A DNA stretch of 64,000 nt from Morella rubra. Its lineage: Eukaryota > Streptophyta > Magnoliopsida > Fagales > Myricaceae. The notes beneath the pieces are model-generated. The model was not told where the DNA came from, did not search any database, and saw only the letters and a program-made list of their open reading frames with translations. Shown one piece after another: positions 1 through 11,400 of the stretch. The DNA is taken from contig CM025855.1 in assembly GCA_003952965.2 (NCBI GenBank), positions 1,835,252-1,899,251 on the forward strand. The letters run 5' to 3'. Position numbers and translations under genes: made by a program. Position 1 is the stretch's first letter. Every line of letters begins with the position of its first letter.

Positions 1-329
1 TACAATATCCACGTACGGTTCTGTCCCTAGTCCCTGGGGTCATCGTTTGTCTTGTTCACAAAGGTTTTTGTAAGGTGGCCGGACCCTTTCCCTGCATTTT
101 CGTCCTCAAAACCAGAAGTCATCAGAACGCGGCAATTCCGTGTAGAAAGAAAGCCCCGACGCTCTGAATTACCCGTCTATGACTAATTTGTTAATTTCCT
201 TAAGTTCGTAGGCCTATGTTTTTAATTATCCGCTTTGTTTCCGTGTATGACTATTTTTTTTTCGTAATACAATTATCTATGCCTTGCTAGAGAAAGAAAA
301 AAAAAAAAAAGGAAGAAGTCTTTCTTAAT
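1..329. repeat. Dispersed repeat, inverted relative of 19.56-19.69 kb
   Basis: No gene is visible. About 65-170 matches, in inverted orientation, the stretch near 19565-19685: both carry a word reading gttttgagga on one strand, a run resembling gggaaagggaccagccacc, and a tctttctacacgga-like run. The rest is AT-rich with a poly-A run near 297-310. The element or gene of origin is not recognised. Confidence 0.5.
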
Positions 330-338
330 TCTAATATG
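330..338. repeat. Left 9-bp target-site duplication of the Pack-MULE
   Basis: The word tctaatatg directly precedes the left inverted repeat. The same word follows the right inverted repeat at 2020-2028. Confidence 0.75.
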
Positions 339-2019
339 GGGAAATTGATATTTTAGTCCTTAGATTTATACTCCTTTTTCAATTTGGTCCTTCGAATTTA
401 AATTTCAAATCTAAAGTCCTTATATTTTATGTCTTTGACATAGAAGCCCTTCCGTCAAGCTTCCGTCCATTATCTTAACAGAAATCCAAAACACGTTAGC
501 ACCAAGTCCACGTGGCACGCTTGTAAGCCATGTCAGCTGCCCAAATGAATCCGCATGGCATTTTTTTCTCAAGACGGCGTCGTCCAGCTATATAAACCCA
601 AATAAAAACAAAAGTACGGCGTTGTCAACATTTTTCTTCCCGACCCACTCGGTCAACTCCTAAAGCATGTCGGTGATGAGCGGAAGGAAGCTGTCAGACC
701 ATTCTGGATAGAAATGGTTATTCTAGGAAAGCGGTCGATGAAGAACTCTAGCCAAATGCTAGAGCTTTTCAGGATTCGGTTGGGGGCGGTCGTCCTAAGT
801 TCTCTTTTAGCTCGCTCGTGTCATTTCCTTCTCTAGTTTTCCTCTCCTTGACTTTCTCGGCTATGACGTTCTGGGCAGTTGGCTTTGTCGGAGGGTTTTA
901 CGGGTTCTTATTCTACTTCTTGAACATCCTCGCGTCATTCTAGGCCGGAAACTCCTTCGTTACTTTTCTTTCCGACATGGTTCCTCACGTAATACTTGGC
1001 TACACAGTTGTTGTTGCTATCTTAGCCTATTTCGTGCTCTTCAGCGACTTCTTCATAAACTGTGATCCCATCCCAGCTTCTTCCTATTTCTGTGGTTGTT
1101 TTTTATTGGCCTTGGGAGAAAACCAAAATTTCCCATGTACATTCAACTTGTTTCCTGGAGGCAACAACATTTCATCATTGCTTTACATTTGTTCTGTGGT
1201 TTTTTTCTTCTAGTTGTATTTCCTCTTGCTTCCGCCCTACTTTCATCACTCTTTATTCAGCTTCTGGTTTTTTATGCAGTGAAAGACAGAAAGGGGGATA
1301 CCTTGCTGTTCTTCAGTCTTGATCTTGATGCAACTACAGATACCCAGAGCTTGCACGGGAGCTACCCTGTTATTGAGGGTGAGAAGTGGTCTGCGACCAA
1401 GTGGATTCACATGAGGTCCTTTGATAAACCAGTGAAGCATGCAGTTGGGGATTGTGTGGATGAGAATGAGAACTGTCCTATGTGGGCGAAGTCTGGTGAG
1501 TGTGAAAAGAACTCAATTTACATGGTGGGTTCTGAGGAATCTGGAGGACATTGTAGGAAGAGTTGCGAGGTTTGCTCATCCTAGGAAGGCAGTTTTATAG
1601 TTTGAAGAAGCAAGGGGTAAACGATTTGAGTAAGTGGGACTGCTTATCGAAAACTCCTTCTCTGAACGACGCAGTATGGAAATTACTAGAGATAAAGAAT
1701 GCTTTGCGTGGGGGTCATGGAGAAGAAAAAAAGTCGACTTCGCCATACTTTTGTTTTTATTTGGGTTTATAGCTGGACGACGCCGTCTTGAGAAAAAAAT
1801 GCCATGCGGATTCATTAGGGCAGCTGACATGGCTTAAAAGCGTGACACGTGGACCTGATGCTAACGTGTTTTGAACTTCTGTTAAGATAATGGACGGAAG
1901 CTCGACGGAAGGGTTTCTATGTCAAAAGTATAAAATATAAGAGTTTTAGATTTAAAATTTAAATTTGAAGGACCAAATTGAAAAAGGGGTATAAACCTAA
2001 GGACTAAAATATCAATTTC
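339..2019. mobile_element. Mutator-like element (Pack-MULE) with ~310-bp terminal inverted repeats
   Basis: The stretch from 339 to about 650 reappears inverted at about 1707-2019. Shared words, read on opposite strands, include aaattgatattttagtcc, aatttaaatttcaaatctaaa-like runs, ccacgtggc/ccacgtgtc and agacggcgtcgtccagctat. The 9-mer tctaatatg flanks both ends (330-338 and 2020-2028), as expected for the 9-bp target duplication of Mutator-like elements. The outermost bases differ slightly (GGGAAATTG on the left, GAAATTG on the right). No transposase frame is visible in the 1.7 kb, so the element is non-autonomous. It encloses a prolyl 4-hydroxylase exon, which makes it a Pack-MULE. The segment 660-975 is not recognised and may be another captured fragment. 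Confidence 0.88.
1280..1584 (+). pseudogene. Prolyl 4-hydroxylase C-terminal exon fragment captured by the Pack-MULE
   Basis: The frame ending at the TAG at 1582-1584 encodes the C-terminal part of a plant prolyl 4-hydroxylase, the 2-oxoglutarate/Fe(II) enzyme that hydroxylates proline in secretory-pathway proteins. Visible signatures are KGDTLLFFSLDLDATTD, then SLHGSYPVIEGEKWSATKW, then the ShK-like cysteine tail (CVDENENCP ... CRKSCEVCSS). The catalytic HxD part and the N-terminal membrane anchor are absent. The exon starts directly after a pyrimidine-rich stretch ending in tttatgcag, so a splice acceptor and upstream intron (about 980-1279) seem to be kept. That points to capture of genomic DNA, not cDNA. 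The fragment alone cannot make an enzyme. It could be transcribed as part of a chimera. Confidence 0.85.
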
Positions 2020-2028
2020 TCTAATATG
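2020..2028. repeat. Right 9-bp target-site duplication of the Pack-MULE
   Basis: This is an exact copy of 330-338. Joining the outside flanks at this word gives a sequence that resembles an uninterrupted paralogous stretch near 41758-41800. Confidence 0.75.
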
Positions 2029-2632
2029 TAACGTATAGTCTCGATCCGATTCACTAGGCAAGCCCATCCAATCGTAATTCCATTTACTATAAACTCAATT
2101 CGCCAGCTAATTAACTCGTACGGCGCAAATATTCAAATATGCATTTACTCCAAAATTCTCGATAACAGAGACTGAGAATGTCGCCCATGTTCTGGCAATT
2201 CACAATGGTTGTAATTGGAAGATCAGTACGTACGTACTGGTGACATGATCTTCTCCCAACCGGCAAATATTCAAAAGTAAAATACTAAAAGAAAAACAAT
2301 TCCGATTGAGATATGTTTTATACGATTCATTTTACTTTATAATTGAAATTTTACAGAAAGCTTTTTTTATTACTTTAATGACGATTTCAGTAATCATAAA
2401 CTAGGACTATTAATCCGGACAACAAGAGTACTGCATCCAAACATCAACGAAAACAATAAGTCGTCAAATGTCTATCCCTAATTAATTATATTCTACAACG
2501 CAAATAACATGCATCCATATTCTGAAAGAGAAATCATGATTATATACGAGTGACATTTAATTTGTTCTTTATGTTATATTTTTCAAGTTGACAATATTTT
2601 CTTCCACCAACAACCTAGCTAGATATACAATT
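2029..2632. repeat. Intergenic remnants of duplicated flanks
   Basis: No coding region is seen. About 2045-2190 resembles 41840-41970 (words such as agtcaattcgccagcta-like and atattcaaatat, then cgcccatgtt). This is the sequence that borders CNGC copies B and D. About 2490-2625 resembles 56565-56695 (attctgaaagagaaat; atatttttcaagttgacaat). The segment is therefore a patchwork of locus-specific duplications. Confidence 0.6.
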
Positions 2633-3078
2633 TGTTGGGAAAAATGTGATTTCCTACTTGTAGAATAACATGAGAAACGAAATAAAGAAAAGCAAGAATA
2701 AAGACACAAATATTTACGTGGTTCTCTCAATGTGAGGTACGTCCACAGAGTTGCAGAGATTTCACTATTGTCAAGCAAGATACAAGGAGGCAGCAGCATG
2801 CATAAAAACGGCACAAAAAAGACAAAGCTTACATCATAAAACCCTAACCCTGGGTGCTACATATATGGACCCCCACCTGGGTCGCCACATACCAAACAAA
2901 GCCCCGGGACCCCCATCAAGGCAGGCTTGTCCATAAGCGCTCCAGCTTGGGCCGATACTCCATGGACTAAGCCTCACAAAATATCTCTTCTTAAACCGTA
3001 AACGCTCTTCATCGAGTCGAGTCATGTCGGGTACTATCTAGGTCGGATATAACAAACCAAGGTCCACATAACCTAACA
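2633..3078 (+). repeat. Probable solo LTR
   Basis: The segment begins TGTTGGG and ends CCTAACA, a short terminal inverted repeat of LTR type. It contains a stretch around 2710-2770 (aatatttacgtggttctc, gtacgtccacagagttgcag) that is common in plant LTR retrotransposons. The homologous stretch near 56690-56800 lacks it, so it is an insertion. No internal retroelement sequence adjoins it. No clear 5-bp target duplication could be seen, so the ends are provisional. Confidence 0.45.
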
Positions 3079-3369
3079 CGAACTTTGGTTACGTAGAGAA
3101 GTATATATATATCTATAGGAATATGGTATTGGCAATTTGCGTATTATTTTGGGCAACTTGTGCAATTTTTTTCCGTGCATTTTTTTGGATTAGTACTTAA
3201 TTAGTCATAATCTCTTACTCAAGAATTTCCATCGAGCAGTGTTCTCAAGATCAATTCTCGAGCAGTTAAATATCTCCCTCGCTTTCCCCTCTGCATGCGT
3301 CCCCCAAAAGACCCCTCCTCTGACGACTAGCTGATCTCTCAGTTCTCCTCCACTTTAATTTTCCTACCA

Positions 3370-4850
3370 AGTCCTTCCCGCCGTCTAAGAAAAGCAAGAG
3401 GTTCAAATGGATGAAAGAGTTTAACAAATCTATTTGGCACTTCTTTTGATCCTACATCCAACAGGTAAGTGGTTGCTCACTTGTCCTAGTACGTAGACAA
3501 GCCCCTGCAAAGTTGTTCCAATTTGTGACATTAGAAAAGCGAGTTTCTTTGCCCTAAGCAAGTTGGGCCCCTTTTTGTTATGGATGAATCACACATTGTT
3601 AGGGTATAGTTGTGGACATACAATATGTTTTCACCTACATATTTGGGAATAACTTCATAGATTGCATTTCAAGGGAAGCGTCGCTCCCTCCTTTGTCCTC
3701 TGAGTTTTGAGAGCATATATAATGAACTGATCATGTTGAACACTGGCTCCATTAATACACATCGGCTTTTGCTTCTCCCAACTTGGCAGCTTAATTTTGC
3801 AGAGGATATCAGGAAGAGAGAAACATAAGGAGTACTAATGCGAGATCTTCGGATGCGGATAATTTCTACCTTTCAGGTCCCACACATGATCTGATCAACG
3901 CTATTGACTGGTTAGACCACTAACCAATACATCACCAAATGCAAAAATTTAAATGCTGGGCATTAGTATGTATGATGTTCACCGTGGCCAGGGTCCACAA
4001 TTACGGAAATTGGATGATAAACTTTTCAAATAATGCTGTAGCTTGCTCACAGCAGAATATATCATGAACGGCGTCCAAATTAGCATCATAACTTAGTCAT
4101 CATACTTTGGATTTTAGATCTTCAATGTCCTTTTCCAGGAGCTGATTAAGATTAATTTACATATTTTAAGAACTCTTTAGCTAAGCAATCGAAAGAGTCC
4201 GGATCCTTTTTCTTCAGCTATGAACCTCTTGCAGGCCCAACCCACATCACCGAAGACCTGTCGCTTCCAGCTTGTTTCAGGGAGTCTACGTCCTAGAGGG
4301 TGACCGCCAGCAGAAGCGCCAGGGACCTCAAGCTCTAGCTCCACCCTGGTGGAACGTCTTCAATTTCAAACTAAAGGAAGTTCTCAAAGACAATGGTGAC
4401 ATGTCGCTATTCGGTGCCGTCTATGAATTCCAAAACCCAATTCACCCTGCCATAGAAATCCCAAAATACTTCATTGCCTTCAGGGGCACACTCATCGAAC
4501 CCGACACAAGGTCACAGGACTTCAAGTTGGACCTCCAGTGCTTCTGTAACACAATTCACCAAAGCTCTCGCTTTCAAGTTGCAATCCGACTGTTCAGAAA
4601 TTTGTCGATCGGGCTGGAGCCCCAAATATATGGTTGACAGGGCATTCTTTGGGGTCAGCTATTGCATTGCTTGCAGGGAAGAACACGAGCAAGATGGGTT
4701 ATTCTGTCGAAACATATCTTTTTAATCCACCATTCATCTGTCCCTATAGAGTCCTGGATCAAGGATGAGAGATGAAAGCATGGGATCCGCTTAGCAAAAA
4801 GTTTTTTAACGGCAGGCGTGGCCCTTCCTGTACAACGAAGACAACATTTT
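3370..4850 (+). pseudogene. At4g10955-like alpha/beta hydrolase, copy 1 (decayed)
   Basis: The three-exon layout is the same as the copy at 58.0-59.85 kb. It has a non-coding exon ending at the caacag/gtaagt donor (3464), a small exon 3803-3910 encoding SDADNFYLSGPTHDLINAIDW, and exon 3 from 4235. Exon 3 encodes the family run QGVYVLEGDRQQKRQGPQAL and then IPKYFIAFRGTLIEPDTRS. The family is a lipase-class-3-like alpha/beta hydrolase of unknown substrate. Breaks: no ATG remains in frame in the small exon; a frameshift near 4595 loses the frame before the GHSLG nucleophile elbow, which survives only as DNA around 4635-4660; and homology stops at about 4850, where copia LTR sequence begins. It is a pseudogene. 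Confidence 0.85.
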
Positions 4851-4998
4851 CAGATGAATGAAATAATATCGCGTATTCTCATTAATCACTTAATTGTTTA
4901 TATGTACAACGGAATGTAGTGTTGCAATAAATGAATTATCTAACCAACATAACTAACGCATAACAACCTAATGACTTTAGTCTCTATTTCTATTAGCC
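4850..4998 (-). repeat. LTR remnant of copia fragment 1
   Basis: This AT-rich stretch lies between the end of hydrolase homology and a minus-strand polypurine tract (caagctggact/tagccctcctc region at about 4996-5012). In a minus-strand copia element that is where the 3' LTR begins. Only about 145 bp remain and no second LTR copy is present in the window. Confidence 0.5.
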
Positions 4999-5002
4999 CT
5001 CC

Positions 5003-7130
5003 TCAAGCTGGACTATGTATATTCAAAAGGCCAAGCTTGGATGCAAGATTCATAAACTGATCAAAAGGTAGAGGCTTGGTTAAGATATCAGCTAACTGAT
5101 GTGCTGAAGTAACATGTAGAGTTTTAACAAGTCGTTGCTGCACCATGTCACGAACCAAATGACAATCAATGTCAATATGTTTGGTTTGTTCGTGGAATAC
5201 AAGGTTAGCTGCTATGTGAAGAGCAGCCTTATTGTCACAAAATAACAGAGTCAGCTGATCAGGAATAATGAGAAAATCCTTGAGCAAGGCAGTAAGCCAC
5301 TTCAACTCGCAACATGCCATGGCCATGGAACGATACTTGGCCTCTGCTGAAGAGCGACTAATAATAACCTGTTTCTTGGATTTCCATGAAATAAGAGAGT
5401 CCCCAAGAAAAACTGTAAAACCAGTAATCGAGCGCTGAGTATCCGGGCAAGCAGCCCAATCCGAATCACAGAAGGCCTTGAGCTGAAGAGAATATGAGCT
5501 TGAGAGAAAAATGCCTTGACCAGGACTGTTTTTAAGGTACTCAAGAACCCTGATAGCTGCATCATGGTGAGGTTGTCGAGGCTGACAGAGGAATTGACTC
5601 AATGTATTTACAGCAAAAGAAACATCCGGTCTGGAAATTGTAAGATAAAGGAGGCGACCCACCAATCTTCTATAAGAACCAGGATCATCCAATAAAGCAC
5701 CATCTGAAGCACTTAGGCGAAGGTTATTGTCCATAGGTGTACGAGTAGTTTTGGTGGCTAACAGAGCAGAATCTTCAAGTAACTCCAAAGTATACTTTCG
5801 TTGACATAAACTGATGCCAGCAACTGATCGGGTCACTTCAAGACCAAGGAAAAACTTGAGTGATCCCAAGTCTTTAAGCTTGAATTTTGAATCTAACTAG
5901 GACTTCAACTCAAAAACAGAATCAGTAGAGTTACTTGCAATTATGACGTAATCTACATATACTAACAAGGCAAGAAAAACAGTTCCAGTGGACTTGGTAA
6001 ATAAAGAATAATCTGATTTCGATTGCTGAAAACCATATGAAATCAGAGTATTAGAGAACTTGCTGAACCACTGACGACTTGCTTGTTTTAAACCGTATAA
6101 AGATTTTTGTAATTTGCACTCTATTGTCACCTGAATGTGAGAATCCGGGAGGAAGTTGCATGTAAACTTCTTCATCTAGTTCACCATGTAAGAATGCATT
6201 ATTTACATCTAATTGATGTAAACTCCAATTGTGAATTGCTGCCAAAGCCAAGAGATATCGAACAGTGGTTAATTTGGCTACGGGAGAAAAGGTATCGAAA
6301 TAATCAATACCCTTTTGCTGAATATACCCTTTTGCAACAAGGCATGCCTTATGCCTTTCAAAAGTTCTATCAACATGAAATTTACACTTGTAGACCCATT
6401 TACATCCAATGGCAGTCTTGGTAGGAGGTAAATCAGTCAATGTCCAGGTATTGTTCATTTCAAGAGCTGTGATTTCAGCTCTCATAGCCTCTCTCCATTC
6501 AGGTAATTTGACAGCCTCATAGAAATATTTGGGTTCAATATGACTACTAACAGCTAAGGTAAAAGCTCGGTGAAGAGGAAATAACTTTGAATATGAAACA
6601 AAAGAAGATAAAGGATATAAAGCGGATGAATAAATTGAACCTTGAGCCGAGGACTGATCTGAATCTGAAGTGCTAGAGGAAGTATGAGCCAGTTGACAGT
6701 GATATTCCTGCAGATAAAGAGGCTTATGTTTGATTCTATTGGACCTATGGATAGGTGGATTTAAAGAAAAAAGATCAGTAGTAGGTGGCATAATATCATC
6801 GGCAATGGGTGAGGCAACAGGTTGGTAATAGGTGAAATAACAGGGTAATAGGAGAAGTATCAATGGGTAATGTGGATGTAGAATTTGCAATAGTATCCCT
6901 TTTTGACCCCATAGGGATGATGGATCTGTATATGGAGGGAATATAAGAAAAAAAGTTTTCCCAGGCTAGAAATGCAGAAAATTCAGGAGGTGGGAGAATT
7001 ATGTACATCCCGGAGTGGGAGGGGTAAAATTCTTTCAGAAAAATAATGTGCCTAGAAATAGACCCATGGGAATCTAAAACTTATATCCTTTAATGCCAGG
7101 ATAATAGAAAATCAGCCAAGCTATTCATCT
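5003..7130 (-). mobile_element. Truncated Ty1/copia retrotransposon, fragment 1
   Basis: Read on the minus strand, it holds pol from the end of integrase through reverse transcriptase to RNase H. About 7130-6900 is an integrase C-terminal remnant. Reverse transcriptase occupies 6890-5897 ([58 protein letters not shown]). RNase H occupies 5869-5003 (CDSDWAACPDTQRSITGF; SRSSAEAKYRSMA; CDNKAALHIA; ADILTKPLP). Several frames and stops interrupt it. The polymerase motif reads YVDY instead of YVDD. Gag, protease, most of integrase and the 5' LTR are missing, so it cannot transpose. Confidence 0.93.
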
Positions 7131-7149
7131 GCACACATGCTTATATCCT

Positions 7150-7357
7150 GACTGGAAGGAAATTGTCATCATGACCTACGCTACACCATCCGGACGGTTT
7201 TGTACGAGGAAACACGGAAATTGTCACTTAAAACCTTTGCTGACAGGTTTTAGATGACAAAACGGGTGATAACTCCATTTTGTCACCCAAAACTCTGGTG
7301 ATGAATTTAGCACTTTGGGTGACAAATTTTGTTTACACCCAAAGTCTTCTTGTAGTG
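7150..7357. mobile_element. CACTA (En/Spm-like) terminal fragment
   Basis: The segment ends cttcttgtagtg, whose reverse complement is CACTACAAGAAG, the typical CACTA terminus. Just inside are repeated subterminal words around gtgacaaatttt / tcacccaaaact / gataactccattttgtcaccc. Hydrolase-type intron sequence resumes directly after the terminus (aaaactgggtgtccactac, as at 58740). The other end was not found, so only a fragment remains. It occupies the place where the small exon of hydrolase copy 2 would be expected. Confidence 0.65.
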
Positions 7358-7665
7358 AAAACTGGGTGTCCACTACAATATGCAGAGTTTAGAGGCCACA
7401 ATATTAGGTCAACAATTATGGAAATTGGATGATAAACTTTTCAAATATGTTGTAGCTTGCTCACAGCAGAATATATATATGAATGGGTCCAACTTGATTA
7501 GCATCATACCTTAGCCATGATATTACCACAAGACGACTTTAGATTTTAGATCTTCCAAGTCCTATTCCAGTACCTGATTAAGATTTATCTACATTTTAAG
7601 AACTCTTTATCTAAGCAATCGAAAGAGTCCGAATCCTTTTTCTTCAGCTACGAACCTCTCACAAG

Positions 7666-8160
7666 TCCAACCCATATCACCAAAGAGCTGTCGCTGCCAG
7701 CTTAGTTCAGGGACTTTACATCCCAGAGCGTAACCACCAGAAGAACAACCAGGGACCTCAAGCTCTAGCTCCACCCTGGTGGAACGTCTTCAATTTCCAA
7801 CTCGAGGAAGTTCTCAGACATAGATGACATGTCGCTATGCGGTGCCGTCTACGAATTCCAAAATTACCAAGTTTACCCTCATGCCCTAAAAATCCCAAAA
7901 TATGTCATTGCCTTCAGGGGCACACTCATCAAACTAGAAATAATGTTACATTTCAAGGGAATCCGTAACACACTTTACCATAGCCCTCGCTTTCAAGTTG
8001 CAAAGGAGACTGTTCAGAAAGTTGTTGCTTGCGCAGAAGCCCCAAATGTATGGCTGACAGGGCATTCTTTGGGGTCAGCTCTTGCATTGCTTGAGGGGAA
8101 GAACATGTGCAAGAGGGGTTATTTTGTAGAAACATATCTTTTTAATCCACCATTCTTATC
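7666..8160 (+). pseudogene. At4g10955-like alpha/beta hydrolase, copy 2 (truncated)
   Basis: Only exon 3 sequence is present. It encodes SLVQGLYIPERNHQKNNQG, then APPWWNVFNFQLEEVL, and after a frame change GAVYEFQ, KIPKYVIAFRGTLIK, the nucleophile elbow WLTGHSLGSALALLEGKNM, and YLFNPPFL. The elbow serine is kept. The acceptor site, gcag in copy 3, reads acaag here and is probably lost. A stop follows VLRHR near 7825. Homology ends at about 8160, where a copia LTR begins, so the catalytic Asp and His parts are missing. It is a pseudogene and the closest relative of copy 1 and copy 3 in the window. Confidence 0.85.
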
Positions 8161-8446
8161 TTTACACGGCAAAACTTCTGACTCCAGTCATCTACAGCAG
8201 CATGCAGATATAGCAGATTCAGCCGCGTAGTCAGCAATTTCTTTTATGCTGACATGTCTTGTATTTTCTATATTCTTTTTCTTACGTGTGAATTCTTTCT
8301 TCCAAGACGTTCTCTAGTTATTAGTTTGTTAGGCGAGATTCTTTTTCTATTATATTCTTTCTGTTATATATTGTACAAAGCACCATGCTCTTTCTTCAAT
8401 CGAATATAAGCAATTTGCATAGTCTTTATGCTTCAGTCATTTTTAC
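8161..8446 (+). repeat. 5' LTR (partial) of copia fragment 2
   Basis: This T-rich LTR-like sequence contains a tcttgtattttctatattc stretch and an aatataagcaatttgcatag stretch. It ends around tttttaca, followed within a few bases by a primer-binding-site-like tgatatcagaggt (8456-8468). Plant copia elements commonly prime with initiator tRNA-Met at a TGGTATCAGAGC-type site. The left LTR border against hydrolase copy 2 is uncertain. Confidence 0.6.
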
Positions 8447-11400
8447 AAAACTGATATGATATCAGAGGTTGAATGACGACTGAAGAAGAAGATGCAACCC
8501 CTCACCAAACACCTTCACTTAACACGAAATCTCCCATGGCCGAAAGCACCAATCCCTACCGCCTAAAAACCTCAAATAACCCGGGAACTGTTCTTATAAC
8601 AAATATCCTCACAACCAAGAACCATGCTACTTGGGCGAGAGCAATGCAGCGTGCTCTTCGCGCCAAGAGCAAACTTGGGTTCGTAGCTGGCTCTCTGCCT
8701 CGACCCTCCTCCACTGACCCCACGTTCAGCAACTAGGAGCGATGCAACGACATGGTCATCTCCTTGTTGCACAATTCTATCATCACTCCTCTTAAATCCA
8801 GCGTAGCCTTTGTGGATGACGCCTGTGAGATCTGGAACGAGTTGCAAGATTGGTTTGCACCACAAAATGGTCCTCGCATATATGAGCTCAAGAAAAGCCT
8901 TTCCAATCTCGTTCAAGGAGACGACACGTGAGTATATATTATGGGAAGCTCAAAGCACTTTGAGACGAGCTCTCAATTTATGATCCACTTCTTGTCTGCA
9001 ACTGTGGAAATTTGAAGACTCTTTCTGAGAAATACCAACGAGATTGTGTAATACAATTTTTTATGGGTCTCAATGACTTTTATTCCAACACGAGAGACCA
9101 GGTGATGATGCTTGAACCACTCTCGGCTGTAAACAAAGTGTTTTCCTATATACAACAGCAGGAGCGTTAAAGGTAGGTATTGTCAACTAATTTTGGATCT
9201 GAAAATGTGGCACTATATACTAAACGTACTGGAGCTTTTTCAAAGACTCACAACCAGGCTAGAAGTTTCAGAAAAGACAAACTATACTGCACCCATTGCA
9301 AAATCAGTGGCCATTCTTTTGAGAATTGCTTTAAAGTCAGTAATGCCCAAGCACCTCGTTGAACGCACTGTCACATGTCAAGACACTCTATGGACCGATG
9401 TTACAAATTACACGGATACCCACCTGGGCATAAATTTTTTAACAAGAACAAAGGCCTTGCAGGATTTGCAAACAATGTCTTTGGACAAGCTTTTTCGGTA
9501 GAGGATGATGAAGCACCTGGGTTGTTGACTAAAGGACAAGTTCATGAAATTATGGCTTTACTTAAGTCTAAAGAAACTGTCACAACTTTCCCTTCTGCCA
9601 ACCATGCCCAAACCGAGGCTCCTTTATCTTCTCTCACCATGTCTGGTATTTTTATTTTCCTTTTTGCCATGTCACACACTACCAAAGCTACCAGATAATA
9701 GACACAGGTGCTCAGACCACATGGTCTGCAGCACCTGTCTTTTCTCTCACATAACTTCTAGAGTTTCGTATTCTGTAAAATTGCCGAATAGAGATTATAT
9801 GTCTGTGTCCCATATTGGTATAGTATCAAATTGACTAAAACCATCACTCTGACCAATGTTCTCTATGTACCGTCTTTTAATTTCAATTTACTATCTGCAC
9901 GAAAGTTATCTTCCCAACTTCAATGTTGTTTTGTTTTCTTGCTTGACATGTGTTTTATACAGGACCTTGCAACATGGCTGACGATTGGAAGGGTAATGTC
10001 ACACATGGGCTCTATTATTTGGACACTACAAAACCTCCACCAACAGCTCTTCACAACACTCTTGCCAAATATAGCTCCCTTCAGACTTCGGTTATGAACT
10101 CTACAGCAGATACTTCCTCCACTGTTGACTTATGGCACTACTGATTGGGTCACTTGTCAGATTCCATATTTAAGCTTATTAATGATGATCATGTTTCTTC
10201 TTCTACTTTGTCACATCCTTGTCTCATATGCCCACTTGCCAAGCAACAAAAATTACATTTTCCTGACAGCAAGCACATTTCCTCTTGTCTTTTTGAATTA
10301 GTACATTTAGATATATGGGGATCTTGTGCTACCAACTCTTATAATGGACATCATTATTTCCTTACCATTGTTGAAGATCTCTCTAGATGCATATGGACCT
10401 ATATGATGAAAAATAAATCTAAGACAAAAACTTGTATATATTCCTTTACTGCCTACGTAGAGACCCAATTTAATGTCAAAATAAAGACATTTTGCAGTGA
10501 CAATGGCTTTGAATTTTCTCTCCCAGACTTCTATGCAGAAAAAGGCATCATACACCAACGCACTTGCATTGAAATCCCTCAACAAAATGGGGTAGTAGAA
10601 CGCAAGCACAACACCTTCTCCAAGTTGCTAGAGCTCTCAAATTTCAGTCTAATCTTCCCTTAAAATATATTGGACAAATTTTATTATGACAGCAACATAT
10701 CTCATTAACCGAATATCATCCGCTCTTCTTCAAAATCAATCACCATATGAAATCCTGTTCGGTCACAAACCTTCATACTCTCACCTAAAAGTTTTTGGTT
10801 ATTTGACCTTTGCTACCACTCTGTCCCAAGGTCGCAAGAAATTTGATTACCGTAGTCGAGCTGCTGTTTTCATTGGATATCCTTTTGGCATAAAAGCCTA
10901 TAAGTTGCTCGACTTACACACTAAATCTATTTTCATCTCATGAAATACTATTTTCCATGAGACAATTTTTCCATTTCACACTACCCCTCTTTCTCCTCCA
11001 ACCCATTCCTCCTCACCTTTTGTGTTCACTAAACCTTTACATGATACATCTACATATGTGCCCTCTGACACGTCTACTTCACCCAATACACATTCTCCTC
11101 CCTCCGGTTCACCCATAGAACCACCGGTCACTACAACTCTTTCTCTTTCTCCATTAGACTTAGCCGAACCACCTGCTGTACCACCTGCACCTTCATTAAT
11201 TCAACCTGCCACTTCTGCTCCCCTCCAAAGGTCCACTAGACACAAAGATGCCCCTCAATTTTCGCAAGACTATCACTGCCAGCAAGCCATGTGTGATGCC
11301 TCTTCCTCATCTCATCCTGCTGCATTTGGTCTACACTCAGGTGATCCTTTCTCTATTTCCCATACTCTCTCTTATCATAAACTATCTTTTCCTTTCCGTG

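Noticed and set aside
977..1213. Hydrophobic 78-codon frame inside the Pack-MULE
   Set aside because: It lies in the retained intron upstream of the prolyl 4-hydroxylase acceptor and overlaps two other frames. No family resemblance.
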